This document shows, piece by piece, positions 37,501 through 41,466 of a stretch of DNA of 64,000 bases. Source of the stretch: Ochotona curzoniae. Taxonomy: Eukaryota; Chordata; Mammalia; Lagomorpha; Ochotonidae. The stretch is taken from NCBI RefSeq assembly GCF_017591425.1, contig NW_024467101.1, positions 12,226,918 through 12,290,917 of the forward strand, in the 5' to 3' direction. Made by a program: the position numbers and the translations under genes. Position 1 is the first letter of the stretch, and every line of letters starts with the position of its first letter. The notes beneath the pieces were generated by a model, which made no database searches, had not been told where the DNA came from, and worked only from the letters and a program-made list of their open reading frames with translations.

Positions 37501-37757
37501 TGGGGCTGTGCTGCCCAGAGCCCCTCCTGCCACCCTGGGATGACCACAGCGAGACAGGAGCGGGGAGGGCTGGGCTTTGCCCTTGAGGCCGCTCCACTAA
37601 GCAGCAGCCCTCATGTGCCCTGCCCCGCAGGCTTGTTCAAGAGAACTCCGAGGTAGCCATGGACTGCATTGTGCACCTGAGCCAGCATTTGAGTCCAGCC
37701 GAGCGCGCCCAGCTGGTTCAGCTGCTGTCCACCTTGGAGAGCCCGGCCTCCACTTGA
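1460..37757 (+). CDS. ACACB: ACACB, acetyl-CoA carboxylase 2, 3' part (32 exons, partial at the 5' side)
   Basis: Acetyl-CoA carboxylase 2 makes malonyl-CoA from acetyl-CoA, bicarbonate and ATP on the outer mitochondrial membrane; the malonyl-CoA inhibits CPT1 and so fatty-acid oxidation. Thirty-two exons joined at AG/GT (or GC) boundaries give 4128 nt, 1375 residues plus TGA, with no frameshift or internal stop. The fragment corresponds to roughly residue 1084 to the end of the 2458-residue human protein: the C-terminal part of the central region, then the carboxyltransferase N and C subdomains. Biotin carboxylase and the biotin-carrying MKM motif are upstream of the window. It is ACC2 rather than ACC1 because it lacks the ACC1-specific insert before [12 protein letters not shown] and carries ACC2-type segments such as [25 protein letters not shown] and SPAST at the C-terminus. 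The next gene, FOXN4, is convergent. Confidence 0.97.
1697..1932 (-). repeat. Old CSINE
   Basis: Antisense copy: 'tttatttggaaagcagagaga', 'ttggttcattccccagatgcc', 'gctggaactcaaaccc'. Confidence 0.7.
2030..2115 (-). repeat. MIR fragment
   Basis: 'tgcctcagtctgtcagtggttaaaatggg' resembles the antisense MIR core. Confidence 0.4.
2328..2998 (-). repeat. Old CSINE, split by a younger CSINE
   Basis: An antisense copy whose 5' tail end (2328-2349) and body (2691-2998) are interrupted by the young element at 2350-2690. The body ends at 'ttccacaacaccagccc'. Confidence 0.75.
2350..2690 (+). repeat. Young full-length CSINE with Pol III boxes and target-site duplication
   Basis: Nearly consensus pika-type copy beginning gggcccggcgcggtggcg. 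A-box TGGCGCAAGTGG at 2363-2374, B-box GGTTCTAATCC at 2417-2427, and an uninterrupted A tail. The flanking duplication is agattcatcttgtatttg, at 2332-2349 and 2691-2708. The intact boxes and long A-tail point to a recent insertion. Confidence 0.9.
3107..3468 (-). repeat. CSINE, near full length
   Basis: Antisense copy from 'aaaggatttatttatttttattgg' to 'ccactagactaccaggccaggccc'. Confidence 0.85.
3555..3695 (-). repeat. Old CSINE fragment
   Basis: 'ccattcgggtctcccatgtg...ttagcagggagctggaag...agcagcc', without a clear tail. Confidence 0.5.
4111..4660 (-). repeat. Old CSINE, split by a sense CSINE
   Basis: Left part 4111-4411 (with a (GA)n run and 'gccatcactgctgcctcttggga') and right part 4584-4660 ('agggagctggagtc') form one antisense element interrupted by 4412-4583. 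Confidence 0.55.
4412..4583 (+). repeat. CSINE inserted in an older CSINE
   Basis: Sense copy with an internal deletion, ending 'ctctctcactctccccttcaaaaagaaacaa' (in pieces). It is flanked by aattagcaaggag (4399-4411) and aattagcagggag (4584-4596), a 12/13 target-site duplication. Confidence 0.6.
4871..4959 (+). CDS. ACACB: ACACB exon, window exon 2 (ends in a GC donor)
   Basis: It starts after ccccaccag, completes Arg34 and encodes [10 protein letters not shown]...HFQQ, with one base of Ala64. The only junction that keeps the frame and the family sequence FQQ-AHYDKC places the donor at AAG|GCAAGA (4960-4961). This is a non-canonical GC 5' splice site with otherwise strong complementarity to U1. 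Confidence 0.93.
5075..5199 (+). CDS. ACACB: ACACB exon, window exon 3
   Basis: The acceptor is ccgccatag and the donor gtaagc. It encodes fragment residues 64-105, from [14 protein letters not shown] to QLVTMLI in the central domain, and ends in phase 0. Confidence 0.95.
5415..5602 (+). repeat. MIR SINE
   Basis: 'tgtgtgccaggcactcc', 'gactcatttaattctg' and 'gagctgggatttgaaccca' match the MIR consensus in order. Confidence 0.8.
5735..5950 (-). repeat. Old CSINE close to an exon
   Basis: Antisense copy with 'tctgctggttcacttctcaaat' split across its length and 'gggtgacagggacccaagg'. It ends about 50 bp before the exon at 6003. Confidence 0.65.
6003..6116 (+). CDS. ACACB: ACACB exon, window exon 4
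   Basis: The acceptor is gtccccaaag and the donor gtcagt. It encodes exactly 38 codons, [18 protein letters not shown] to KVALRARQ, residues 106-143. An old CSINE ends only about 50 bp upstream, so it occupies most of the branch-point side of this intron. Confidence 0.95.
6283..6396 (+). CDS. ACACB: ACACB exon, window exon 5
   Basis: The acceptor is ctcctgcag and the donor gtgcgt. It encodes 38 codons, [16 protein letters not shown] to FCPDNLK, residues 144-181. This stretch is nearly invariant between ACC1 and ACC2. Confidence 0.95.
6465..6632 (+). repeat. Minisatellite, about 55-bp unit x3
   Basis: Three imperfect copies of a unit starting 'ggggtgatg' and containing 'tgtggccacagtggccat', at 6465, about 6521 and about 6576. 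Confidence 0.75.
7173..7262 (+). CDS. ACACB: ACACB exon, window exon 6
   Basis: The acceptor is gtctccatag and the donor gtaagc. It encodes 30 codons, [17 protein letters not shown] to CMASLE, residues 182-211, with both ends in phase 0. Confidence 0.95.
7515..7653 (-). repeat. Old CSINE fragment
   Basis: 'ttagcaggaagctggatcgg...gggactcaaacc...tgacttaactccgtatgccac', the head half of an antisense copy. Confidence 0.6.
7661..7983 (-). repeat. CSINE with target-site duplication
   Basis: Antisense copy from 'tataagatttattttat' to 'tactgtgctgggcccgg'. It is flanked by ggaagccaattttt (7647-7660) and ggaagccaactttt (7984-7997). Confidence 0.85.
8068..8350 (-). repeat. Old CSINE
   Basis: Antisense copy: 'gggtcacttcctaaatgg', 'agccaggagcttcatccagg', 'cacccgctatgccacgg'. 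Confidence 0.7.
8355..8593 (-). repeat. Old CSINE
   Basis: Second antisense copy directly downstream: 'cggttcactctctaag', 'gagatggaacccaggcact'. Confidence 0.65.
8801..9125 (+). repeat. CSINE, full length
   Basis: Sense copy from gggcccggcacagtagcc to an A-rich tail. The AAAATATT flanks on both sides suggest a short target duplication. Confidence 0.85.
9132..9430 (+). repeat. CSINE
   Basis: Sense copy in tandem with the previous one: 'ttcccatccagcttcctgc', 'gagtgaaccagtggatgg', tail 'acaaacaaatctttt'. Confidence 0.75.
9988..10106 (+). CDS. ACACB: ACACB exon, window exon 7
   Basis: The acceptor is ccccggcag and the donor gtaagt. It encodes residues 212-250 ([14 protein letters not shown]...LPSSHPN) and two bases of Arg251. 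In the ACC family this is central-domain sequence with the conserved YVRR.YIAYEL core. Confidence 0.95.
10331..10605 (-). repeat. Fossil DNA-transposon-like remnant (possibly hAT)
   Basis: 'tgcatttcaagtactcagcagcc' (in part) and 'tctagaacattccatcatcgcag' resemble the ends of ancient mammalian hAT elements. An A/T-rich insertion splits it. The exact family and orientation are not determined. Confidence 0.35.
10606..11508 (+). other. ACACB intron stretch, no recognised repeat
   Basis: Non-repetitive intronic sequence containing one CTCF-like motif (10994). I see no exon here. Confidence 0.45.
10994..11010 (+). promoter_or_regulatory. CTCF-like motif, forward
   Basis: CCACCAGAGGGCGCCAC in an ACACB intron, followed by a CACGTG E-box. 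Confidence 0.45.
11509..11646 (+). CDS. ACACB: ACACB exon, window exon 8
   Basis: The acceptor is gccctgcag; the donor gtagct is weak. It completes Arg251, encodes [16 protein letters not shown] to RRFEDFT and leaves AG of the next Arg. The ATG in this exon is an internal Met and not a start. Confidence 0.94.
11970..12215 (-). repeat. Old CSINE
   Basis: Antisense copy: 'ttttaatttccctgaaaggcag', 'gtttgactccccaaattcc'. Confidence 0.55.
12664..12763 (+). CDS. ACACB: ACACB exon, window exon 9
   Basis: The acceptor is gtgcccccag and the donor gttaag. It encodes residues 297-330, [18 protein letters not shown] to YPEDDGK. The end of the exon lies in a stretch that is variable between ACC paralogues. 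Confidence 0.94.
12881..12988 (+). CDS. ACACB: ACACB exon, window exon 10
   Basis: The acceptor is tgccccttag; the donor gtcctc is weak. It encodes 36 codons, [16 protein letters not shown] to TFVQSK, residues 331-366. Its first residues (SPWEEP) differ from the human SLREEP segment as I recall it. The upstream intron is only 117 bp. Confidence 0.93.
13605..13885 (-). repeat. Old CSINE
   Basis: Antisense copy, diverged: 'gtgagaggtgtgaggcagg', 'attagtgggaagcc', 'gactccaacccagggactcc'. Confidence 0.55.
14085..14350 (-). repeat. Old CSINE
   Basis: 'catcagctggttcactaccc', 'acaggaagctggagccagg', 'cttgaccatgaggctaatc'. Confidence 0.6.
14688..14870 (-). repeat. CSINE, truncated
   Basis: 'attatgtatttatttgtaagg', 'gattcactccccaaatggcc'. 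The head half is missing. Confidence 0.65.
14967..15023 (+). CDS. ACACB: ACACB exon, window exon 11 (57 bp)
   Basis: A short exon of 19 codons, [19 protein letters not shown], residues 367-385. The acceptor is ttcaatgcag and the donor gtgagt; both ends are phase 0, so skipping it would keep the frame. Cys373 replaces the Tyr found in human ACC2. Confidence 0.94.
15220..15261 (+). CDS. ACACB: ACACB exon, window exon 12 (42-bp mini-exon)
   Basis: The smallest exon in the window: 14 codons, [14 protein letters not shown], residues 386-399, between ttcctgcag and gtatga. The absence here of the extra segment that ACC1 carries before EFPKFF is one of the clearest signs that the gene is ACACB. Too short for ordinary ORF calling. 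Confidence 0.93.
15262..15804 (+). other. ACACB intron stretch, nothing recognised
   Basis: No exon, RNA gene or clear repeat seen. Confidence 0.4.
15805..16078 (-). repeat. Old CSINE
   Basis: 'ccgctggtttactccccaaat', 'cagcaggaagctgaaatt', 'gatgtgggtgtttttaacc'. Confidence 0.65.
16563..16778 (+). CDS. ACACB: ACACB exon, window exon 13
   Basis: A 72-codon exon, [18 protein letters not shown] to SDLITK, residues 400-471. The acceptor follows a long pyrimidine tract containing a (CT)n run, and the donor is gtgagg. The segment is highly conserved in the family ([22 protein letters not shown]). Confidence 0.96.
16905..17230 (+). repeat. CSINE
   Basis: Sense copy: 'ggcactggtttgtgtcc', 'cttcccatccggctacc', tail of aaataaatatttaaaaa. 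Confidence 0.75.
17290..17578 (-). repeat. Old CSINE
   Basis: 'gcggttcattccccagccg', 'ggcagctagaatcagg', 'gattcaaacccaagcactc'. Confidence 0.65.
17840..18172 (-). repeat. CSINE, young-looking
   Basis: From a poly-T and 'ttttattggaaagtcaga' to 'ggattagctagttgggcc'. It shares its head variant with the copy ending at 21486. Confidence 0.8.
18437..18492 (+). repeat. (TA)n / (CATA)n microsatellite
   Basis: AT-rich simple repeat at the tail end of the adjoining antisense CSINE. Confidence 0.8.
18493..18797 (-). repeat. CSINE
   Basis: 'gtctctccccagatggttcc', 'ggagccaggagcttcatc', 'ttgctatgccacagtgct'. Confidence 0.75.
19211..19366 (+). CDS. ACACB: ACACB exon, window exon 14
   Basis: Fifty-two codons, [16 protein letters not shown] to VIMDPLK, residues 472-523. 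The acceptor is cctggcag; the donor gtctca is weak. The exon encodes the conserved AFNNT and [13 protein letters not shown] segments. Confidence 0.95.
19685..19835 (-). repeat. MIR fragment
   Basis: 'aaccttagtctccccatctgtcag' (in part) and 'acaaaatgagacaatgagtc' are antisense MIR features. Confidence 0.5.
19989..20192 (+). CDS. ACACB: ACACB exon, window exon 15
   Basis: Sixty-eight codons, [17 protein letters not shown] to VTDPRSGD, residues 524-591. The acceptor is tcacggcag and the donor gtaagg. This is the approach to the carboxyltransferase domain. Confidence 0.95.
20625..20780 (+). CDS. ACACB: ACACB exon, window exon 16 (ends in a GC donor)
   Basis: Fifty-two codons, [15 protein letters not shown] to DFPEMFRQ, residues 592-643. 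The acceptor is cacttcag. The exon ends CAG and is followed by gcaagt (20781-20786), a second GC donor; no GT nearby would keep the frame into ALFKLWG. The N subdomain of the carboxyltransferase begins about here. Confidence 0.94.
21160..21486 (-). repeat. CSINE
   Basis: From 'aaaagatttacttatttatttg' (in part) to 'ggattagctagttgggcc'. The head variant is shared with the copy at 17840-18172. Confidence 0.8.
21487..21712 (-). repeat. Old CSINE, truncated
   Basis: 'actgaagccaggaggccctc', 'ttagcagggagctggtcc', 'acccactgtgccaccgc'. The tail half is missing. Confidence 0.6.
21861..21983 (+). CDS. ACACB: ACACB exon, window exon 17
   Basis: Forty-one codons, [17 protein letters not shown] to RLPGGNE, residues 644-684. 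The acceptor is ctctccccag and the donor gtaggt. It includes the conserved TYTELVLD and MNRLPGGNE motifs of the carboxyltransferase N subdomain. Confidence 0.96.
22101..22370 (+). CDS. ACACB: ACACB exon, window exon 18 (catalytic NSGARIG)
   Basis: The largest exon, 90 codons, residues 685-774. It carries the NSGARIG motif at fragment residues 757-763. The arginine (residue 761) corresponds to yeast ACC Arg1731, which contacts the substrate carboxylate. Lineage differences from the human sequence as I recall it include [10 protein letters not shown] (human GRDVIVIGND) and HMFQVAWV (human HMFHVAWV). The acceptor is tccctgcag and the donor gtacgg. Confidence 0.97.
22675..22972 (-). repeat. CSINE
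   Basis: 'ctctggttcactccccaagtg', 'agcagccgggactcgaacc', 'ctactgtgccacaagtaccgg'. The body matches the CSINE consensus well. Confidence 0.75.
23262..23523 (-). repeat. Old CSINE close to an exon
   Basis: 'cacttgaaaggcagagagcc', 'ggctcactttccaaatgcc', 'aactcaaacccaggcgctcc'. It ends 68 bp before the exon at 23592. Confidence 0.7.
23592..23689 (+). CDS. ACACB: ACACB exon, window exon 19
   Basis: It begins after tatttcctaag and encodes [17 protein letters not shown] to EEGGES plus two bases of Arg807. The donor is gtacgt. A CSINE ends about 70 bp upstream of this acceptor. Confidence 0.95.
24098..24424 (-). repeat. CSINE
   Basis: 'aaagatttatttttatttg', 'ggttcactccccaagtggcc', 'ggaagtggaacagctggg'. 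Confidence 0.85.
24944..25064 (+). CDS. ACACB: ACACB exon, window exon 20
   Basis: It completes Arg807 and encodes 40 codons, [18 protein letters not shown] to EIVTISM. The acceptor is gttcttgaag and the donor gtgagt. It contains the conserved [15 protein letters not shown] segment of the carboxyltransferase. Confidence 0.96.
25268..25582 (-). repeat. CSINE
   Basis: 'caagatttatttacttattt', 'gattcactccccaaatggc', 'taccacaataccagcccc'. Confidence 0.8.
26072..26084 (+). promoter_or_regulatory. CTCF-like motif, forward
   Basis: CCACCAGGGGGCG, matching the CTCF core, about 50 bp upstream of an ACACB exon. Motif match by eye only. Confidence 0.45.
26138..26248 (+). CDS. ACACB: ACACB exon, window exon 21
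   Basis: Thirty-seven codons, [18 protein letters not shown] to ASALNK, residues 848-884. The acceptor is gtttctgcag; the donor gtggcc is weak. It contains the [12 protein letters not shown] and LTGASALNK carboxyltransferase motifs. Confidence 0.96.
26445..26712 (-). repeat. Old CSINE
   Basis: 'catttgaaaggcagagaggg', 'gccaaagccaggagcccag', 'gttaattgttgagccaaa'. Confidence 0.65.
26922..26938 (+). promoter_or_regulatory. CTCF-like motif, forward
   Basis: CCGCCAGGGGGCGCCAG, a strong CTCF-core match in an ACACB intron, 850 bp from the previous one and in the same orientation. Confidence 0.5.
27425..27595 (+). repeat. MER5A-like element (hAT-Charlie)
   Basis: 'ggctgcatgttggaatgacc' at one end and 'gcagccgggattgagaaccac' at the other match the terminal parts of MER5A. 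Confidence 0.6.
27671..27814 (+). CDS. ACACB: ACACB exon, window exon 22
   Basis: Forty-eight codons, [15 protein letters not shown] to WLSYVPK, residues 885-932. The acceptor is gtccccacag and the donor gtgggg. It ends near the boundary between the N and C carboxyltransferase subdomains. Confidence 0.96.
28185..28410 (-). repeat. CSINE with internal deletion
   Basis: The central part is missing. 'aagcagggagctggatggg' and 'ggtggaggatgagccaattg' are intact. Confidence 0.7.
28592..28895 (-). repeat. CSINE
   Basis: 'ttaattaatttgcgtgagagg', 'tctgattcatttcccgaatgg', 'agtggagcagctaggactt'. Confidence 0.75.
28900..29205 (-). repeat. CSINE
   Basis: Directly follows the previous copy: 'gatttatttgaaagtcaga', 'ttttcccaggcacattagc', 'attgcaccacaacaccaacc'. 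Confidence 0.75.
29696..29816 (+). CDS. ACACB: ACACB exon, window exon 23
   Basis: Forty codons, [18 protein letters not shown] to MLAGRPHP, and one base of Thr973. The acceptor is ttttctag and the donor gtaagt. The C subdomain of the carboxyltransferase begins in this region. Confidence 0.95.
30400..30465 (+). repeat. CSINE head fragment
   Basis: 'ggggcccagtgctatggctc', then 'gtgctgggatcccatatgg'. Truncated after the B-box region. Confidence 0.6.
30865..30961 (+). CDS. ACACB: ACACB exon, window exon 24
   Basis: It completes Thr973 and encodes [15 protein letters not shown] to VVTGRA plus AG of Arg1005. The acceptor is catccacag and the donor gtaatg. The PWAQTVV.GRARLGG motif spans this exon and the next. 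Confidence 0.95.
31147..31563. repeat. Composite fold-back CSINE
   Basis: A sense head (31147-31228), an antisense body (31234-31478) and a sense tail (31479-31563, ending aataaataaatctttt) sit in one block. The antisense part lacks its head and runs straight into the sense tail at 'ggaagtgaacca'. Confidence 0.7.
31690..31786 (+). CDS. ACACB: ACACB exon, window exon 25
   Basis: It completes Arg1005 and encodes [16 protein letters not shown] to NLDSEAK. The acceptor is gccttccag and the donor gtttgg. The [13 protein letters not shown] sequence is part of the carboxyltransferase C-subdomain fold. Confidence 0.96.
32075..32210 (+). CDS. ACACB: ACACB exon, window exon 26
   Basis: Forty-five codons, [16 protein letters not shown] to RGFSGGMK, and one base of Asp1083. 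The acceptor is ccctgcag and the donor gtgagg. [11 protein letters not shown] is a hallmark of eukaryotic ACC carboxyltransferase. Confidence 0.97.
32211..33295 (+). other. ACACB intron, mostly unique sequence
   Basis: A possible MIR core at about 32330-32440 ('cccattctggagatgcacaa'). Otherwise nothing recognised in about 1.1 kb. Confidence 0.4.
33296..33473 (+). CDS. ACACB: ACACB exon, window exon 27 (catalytic ELRGGSW)
   Basis: It encodes Asp1083 to Ser1141 plus two bases. ELRGGSWVV carries Arg1117 of the fragment, equivalent to yeast ACC Arg1954, which binds the carboxyl group transferred from biotin. The acceptor is cctccccacag and the donor gtgcgt. All expected conserved residues are present, so the carboxyltransferase looks functional. 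Confidence 0.97.
33474..34239 (+). other. ACACB intron, nothing recognised
   Basis: No repeat or exon evident. Confidence 0.4.
34240..34352 (+). CDS. ACACB: ACACB exon, window exon 28
   Basis: It completes Arg1142 as AGA and encodes [17 protein letters not shown] to LMEQL plus one base of Gly1180. The acceptor is tttctgtag and the donor gtaaga. [14 protein letters not shown] is a conserved carboxyltransferase segment. Confidence 0.96.
34353..35223 (+). other. ACACB intron, short (CA)n at 34555-34575
   Basis: Apart from a short (CA)n and a poly-T near 34640, no element was recognised. Confidence 0.4.
35224..35520 (-). repeat. CSINE
   Basis: 'gaagatttatttatattttc', 'ctggttcacaccccaaatgg', 'tgtagcagggagctggatc'. 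Confidence 0.75.
35732..35886 (+). CDS. ACACB: ACACB exon, window exon 29
   Basis: It completes Gly1180 and encodes 51 codons, [16 protein letters not shown] to LEKGVVS. The acceptor is gtcctggcag and the donor gtaagc. [20 protein letters not shown] is the conserved core. Confidence 0.96.
36292..36462 (+). CDS. ACACB: ACACB exon, window exon 30
   Basis: Fifty-seven codons, [16 protein letters not shown] to ETEGPVK, residues 1232-1288. The acceptor is gtctgcgcag and the donor gtgcgc. [11 protein letters not shown] and [12 protein letters not shown] motifs are conserved in ACC. Confidence 0.96.
36625..36761 (+). CDS. ACACB: ACACB exon, window exon 31
   Basis: Forty-five codons, [17 protein letters not shown] to SVLKTIR, plus two bases of Lys1334. 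The acceptor is tctcgccag and the donor gtgagt. The codon across the junction is AAG (Lys), where the human protein has Gly. Confidence 0.95.
37093..37240. repeat. Palindromic AT-rich repeat
   Basis: A near-pure A/T tract of about 140 bp. 'atatgcatacttta' on the left is mirrored by 'taagtatgcatat' on the right, giving imperfect inverted arms of some 60-70 bp. It lies in the last ACACB intron. Confidence 0.8.
37631..37757 (+). CDS. ACACB: ACACB terminal coding exon, window exon 32
   Basis: It begins after gccccgcag and encodes [16 protein letters not shown] to ESPAST, then TGA at 37755-37757. The C-terminal SPAST matches the ACC2 ending. Confidence 0.97.
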
Positions 37758-38970
37758 CCCACCAACCCCCCAAGCCAATCCCAGGACTGCAGGCAGGAGA
37801 GCCACGCCGTTTGCAAAATCCAGCCACCCCGCTCCAACCCTCCTGGGCGTTGCTGCTAGCTAGTACTGCTGGTCCCCAGCCTACTCCCACCAGGACAAGG
37901 ACCCAGGAGAGATCTCCTTCAGAGTGTCCCCTTAGGGAACAGGGGCCAGAGCACAGTGTGGCCGCAGCGCTGGATACTACAGGGAACAAACCACAGCCCC
38001 CTCCTGCTTCCTGGTGGCTGGAGTGCCGGCTACAGCTCATTTCACGGCCAGCTTGTGGCGTCTTTTACTGTTTTACTCCCAAACTGATGCCTGACAGCAG
38101 CGCTGGGTCTATTTCAGCGGAAGGAAACAGATCCTGGGGGCAACGGTGGCTTCCAGATAAGACCGGAGAGTTTTTGAGTGAAGATTCTTACTTGGATTCC
38201 CCCAGGGAAGGGAATGCCTGATTTTTCCAAGACAACAAATAGGGTGTTTTGTCCCCAAGAGCCCTAGGGAGTTGGGCTGTGGTGCGTATTAGCAGATTTT
38301 TCTGAGAAGAAAACGAAGTGAGCGAAAATGCCTGTCGGTAGATCCAGGGCCTGTGGAAGATTCTAGGGTGGGCATTGCTGCCCCACCTCCCCGTGCACAC
38401 CCTCCTACGAGAGCTGGCGGCAGAGGTGCCACCATCGGCAGCTCGCTCTCGGAACGCTGCTATAGCTGGGGCTCTGCCAGCCTGTCACTTCTGCTGGCTT
38501 TCCTGCCTGCCACCTTTAATGTCCCATGCCGGGATCCAGCGCTCGTGGGGACCAAGGACAGGACTGGGAAGACCCTGCTGACAGGGGCAGGGAGGACTTT
38601 GTAACCTCACCCGACTCCTGCCACGCTCTGGTCCTCTTGCCCACTCCCACGACTGAGGACACCAGACATGAGACCTGGCGGGTGTGGGGACCACTGAGGC
38701 TGCCCAGGGATGCCTCTGCAAGCTAGGTGCGTGAGGTGGCTCTCTGGCCGGTGGTCAGCGACGGGCATCCTATACAGGGGCAAATGTGGGGGGGCAGGAG
38801 GAAGGTGAGTCCGTTGTCTAGTACCCCAGACCAAGGACTTGGGGCTGCCCTGGGAGCAGAAGTCTTTCCTTTGTGGATGGGGCTCTGTCTATGGTGGATA
38901 GTTGCTACCCCCGAGCCACAGCAGAAGAGCTGGCAGAAACACAGAATAAACTATTTTTTTTTTTGAAGGA
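37758..38970 (+). other. ACACB: ACACB 3' UTR
   Basis: About 1.2 kb of non-coding sequence from the stop codon to a probable cleavage site 15-25 bases after the AATAAA at 38945. It is free of recognisable CSINE insertions, unlike the introns. The cleavage site is inferred. Confidence 0.75.
38945..38950 (+). promoter_or_regulatory. ACACB: ACACB poly(A) signal AATAAA
   Basis: A canonical AATAAA hexamer followed closely by a run of T. It is the first convincing signal after the ACACB stop codon. Confidence 0.75.
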
Positions 38971-40049
38971 CGCATTTGGCCCTTGACTTGTCATTTGGGT
39001 CCAAAAAGGCAGCCCGAGGGCTCCCACTCTGAGCTGCTAACCTTGACCCTGCTGCGCTTGGTCAAACTGGTGGCTACAGATGCACTGAAGGCCAGCCCAA
39101 AGCCTGGAGGAGCTGACTCCGCTGCTTCCAGAATCTTCCCTCTTTGTAAGCATTGTTGAAAAGAGTCCTACGGATGCCTGGCCTGTGAAGAAGCCTCCCT
39201 GGGGGAGGTTTAATGCTGTGGCCCCCACCCTTCCCATGGGGAGTTTCCATCCCCTTGCCCTGGCCCCTGCTGCTGTCACCACCTTCTACCCCTTCAGTAC
39301 GTATGAAGAAGGTGGGGCTCTGAGAGCAGAAGGTACTTGTGCAGCTTCCCACAGGGACAGCACAGGGAGGTGAGCAAACGAGGTAGGCCTCGGCTGCAGG
39401 AAGTACTCAGCCACGCACGTGCCCCAGCAGCAGGTGAGCCCACCGCAACTTGTCAGCATTGCGACCAGAACTCCTAACTTCTCGTGCTGCTTCGCTGGTC
39501 CCTCTGCGCAGGATCTTTCCTAAGCATTTCCATCTCGCCCAACAGAGTTCCTCGTTCTTCTTGATGATGATTGGCTCGCTTGGCTGTGTCCTCCCAGCGG
39601 GGACCAATCAGAATCCTTCAGGAACCAGCTGCTAGTACTAACACATAGCAAGGACCTATCCACACTAGGAAAACAAGTGAGGGAGGGAGCCGCTCCTTCC
39701 TGTGATTTTTGTTTGTTTTTGATGCTTAGATCCAACCATGCCTTAGGCCAGAGACCCAGCTCTTGGAACCTCTGCTTTTTTTAAGTGCTTGCATTAGTTG
39801 GAGCTGCGTTCTTCTCCCCAGGCAGGTTCCCATTAGCTCTGGCAGCCCCTCCGGAAGGGGGCAATGAGCCTGATTTGATTTTGTATCCCAGAGGCTCACA
39901 CGGCTCTCAGTTTATTCTTAGCCACGGGCACAAAGCTCCTGCCAGCCCCCTGAGCCCACTACCATCAGCCAGCCGTGTTCCTTGCAAGACCGACTCTTCT
40001 CTCGGGTGACTTTGCAAGGAGTCACAAATTCTCTGGACACAGAGAGGCT
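38971..40049. other. Intergenic, paired inverted CCAAT boxes
   Basis: Unique-looking sequence between the converging genes. gattggct near 39567 and accaatcag near 39602 are oppositely oriented CCAAT boxes. No gene is evident. Confidence 0.35.
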
Positions 40050-40190
40050 TGGGTGCACAGCTCCTGCCGTTGTGGCCGTTTGGGAAGTGTACCAGCAGAT
40101 GGAAGATCTCTCCTCTCTCTACGTCTCTCCTTCTCTTTCTCTCTGAAACTCTTTTGAATAAAAATAGGAAACAAATCTTTAAAAAAAGAA
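40050..40190 (+). repeat. CSINE, 3' fragment
   Basis: 'gctcctgccgttgtggccg', 'ccagcagatggaagatctc', tail 'aaacaaatctttaaaaaaag'. Confidence 0.75.
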
Positions 40191-41152
40191 AAAGCAGGCA
40201 GCGCAAGGGGTTGAGACAACCATAACCTTTGAACTCACGAGCCCCAAACACCGTAGGAGGCTAACGGAGCGCACCTGAGAGCCCCGTCACTCCGCCCACC
40301 CAGCCCCCTCCCTCCTCCATTCTGTCTGCTGCCTTCCCAGCGGGGATGGTCAGGGAGGCGGGACCCACGGCAGGTGTGCTCGTTTGGTCCACAGCTCCCC
40401 TGGGAACCTCGTGCTGCTTCGCTGGTCCCCAGAAGCCACACAAGTCCACGGGCTCCCCTGGTCTGGGTCGGAGGAATGTTCTGGTCCCCAGCCCCTGGGG
40501 TGGCTAGATCTGAGTGAGCCACGCCAGCTGGGTGCCTCAGTCCCCAGCATGCCTGGGCTGCCTGTTTACAGCCCAGGTGGGCCTAATAGGCCTCCTCCCC
40601 AATGCCCCAAGCCCGCCCTGTGCGCAGGCGCAGTCGACCGGGTAGCCATAGTTAATCGGAACAATCCGGCAGTTACAGGGGTGTGGAAACACCAGGTTTT
40701 GGGGTCCACTGGAGTCACTAACACCCGCACCTCTCCGCCACCGAGCAGCCCACCAGGAGGGTGCTGGGGAGACTGCGGGGGTCCAAGGAGGCAGCACCCA
40801 GAGGTGAGTGGAATTGTTTCTCTCCCGTGGGGGCTCGTTCTGGAAGGTGCTGGGTGTGGGCCACAGGTTGGCGTGGGGCAAGGGCCCCTTGGGAATGGGC
40901 GTGAGGTCTAGCCTGGCCCTGGTTTGAGCGTCTGGTTTGGTCTGGTTTGGTCCTGACTTCGGGGATGAGATCCGCACAGTGCGCGCCACCAGCGCCTGCT
41001 AGCACCTCTGGGCTCAGCATGCTCCTTAAGACCGTGCATGCCTTGGCTTCCCAGAGTAGCCGCGTGTTGAGATGAACTAGGGACAGTGGAGTCGTCAAGT
41101 TGCCATGCTTTTTACCTGTTCCTTGTCTGTGCTCCCGCAGTTCTGTGACTTT
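40191..41152. other. Intergenic CpG-containing segment
   Basis: Contains CpG-bearing sequence, an NRF1-like GCGCAGGCGCAG (about 40622-40633) and a strong donor-like CCAGAG|GTGAGTGG near 40803. No coding potential was recognised; it could hold an unannotated transcript start or a regulatory element. Confidence 0.3.
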
Positions 41153-41466
41153 CATAAAGACTCATTTATTTATGTTGGAAAGGCAGATTTCACAGAGAGG
41201 AGAGACAGAAAGATCTTCCATCTGCTGTCTTACTCCCCAGTGGCTGCAAATGGCTGGAGCTGAGCTCATCTGAATCTGGGAGCCAGGAACTTCTTCCTGG
41301 CTTCCCGTGTGGGTGCAGGGTCTCAAGGCTTTGGGTCATCCTTTACTGCTTTCCCAGGCCACAGGCAGAGGGCTGGATGGGAAGTGGAGCAGCGGATCAG
41401 TGACCATATGGGATTCTGGCACTTGCAAGGGGGAGGGCTAGCCAATGGAGCCATCGTGCAGGCCCC
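41153..41466 (-). repeat. CSINE
   Basis: 'catttatttatgttggaaagg', 'ggctggatgggaagtggagc', 'ggagccatcgtgcaggccc'. Confidence 0.8.

Noticed and set aside
37613..38221. 202-codon plus-strand frame over the last ACACB exon and 3' UTR
   Set aside because: It overlaps the true terminal exon in another frame and contains no domain. The ACACB frame with TGA at 37755 is fully supported.
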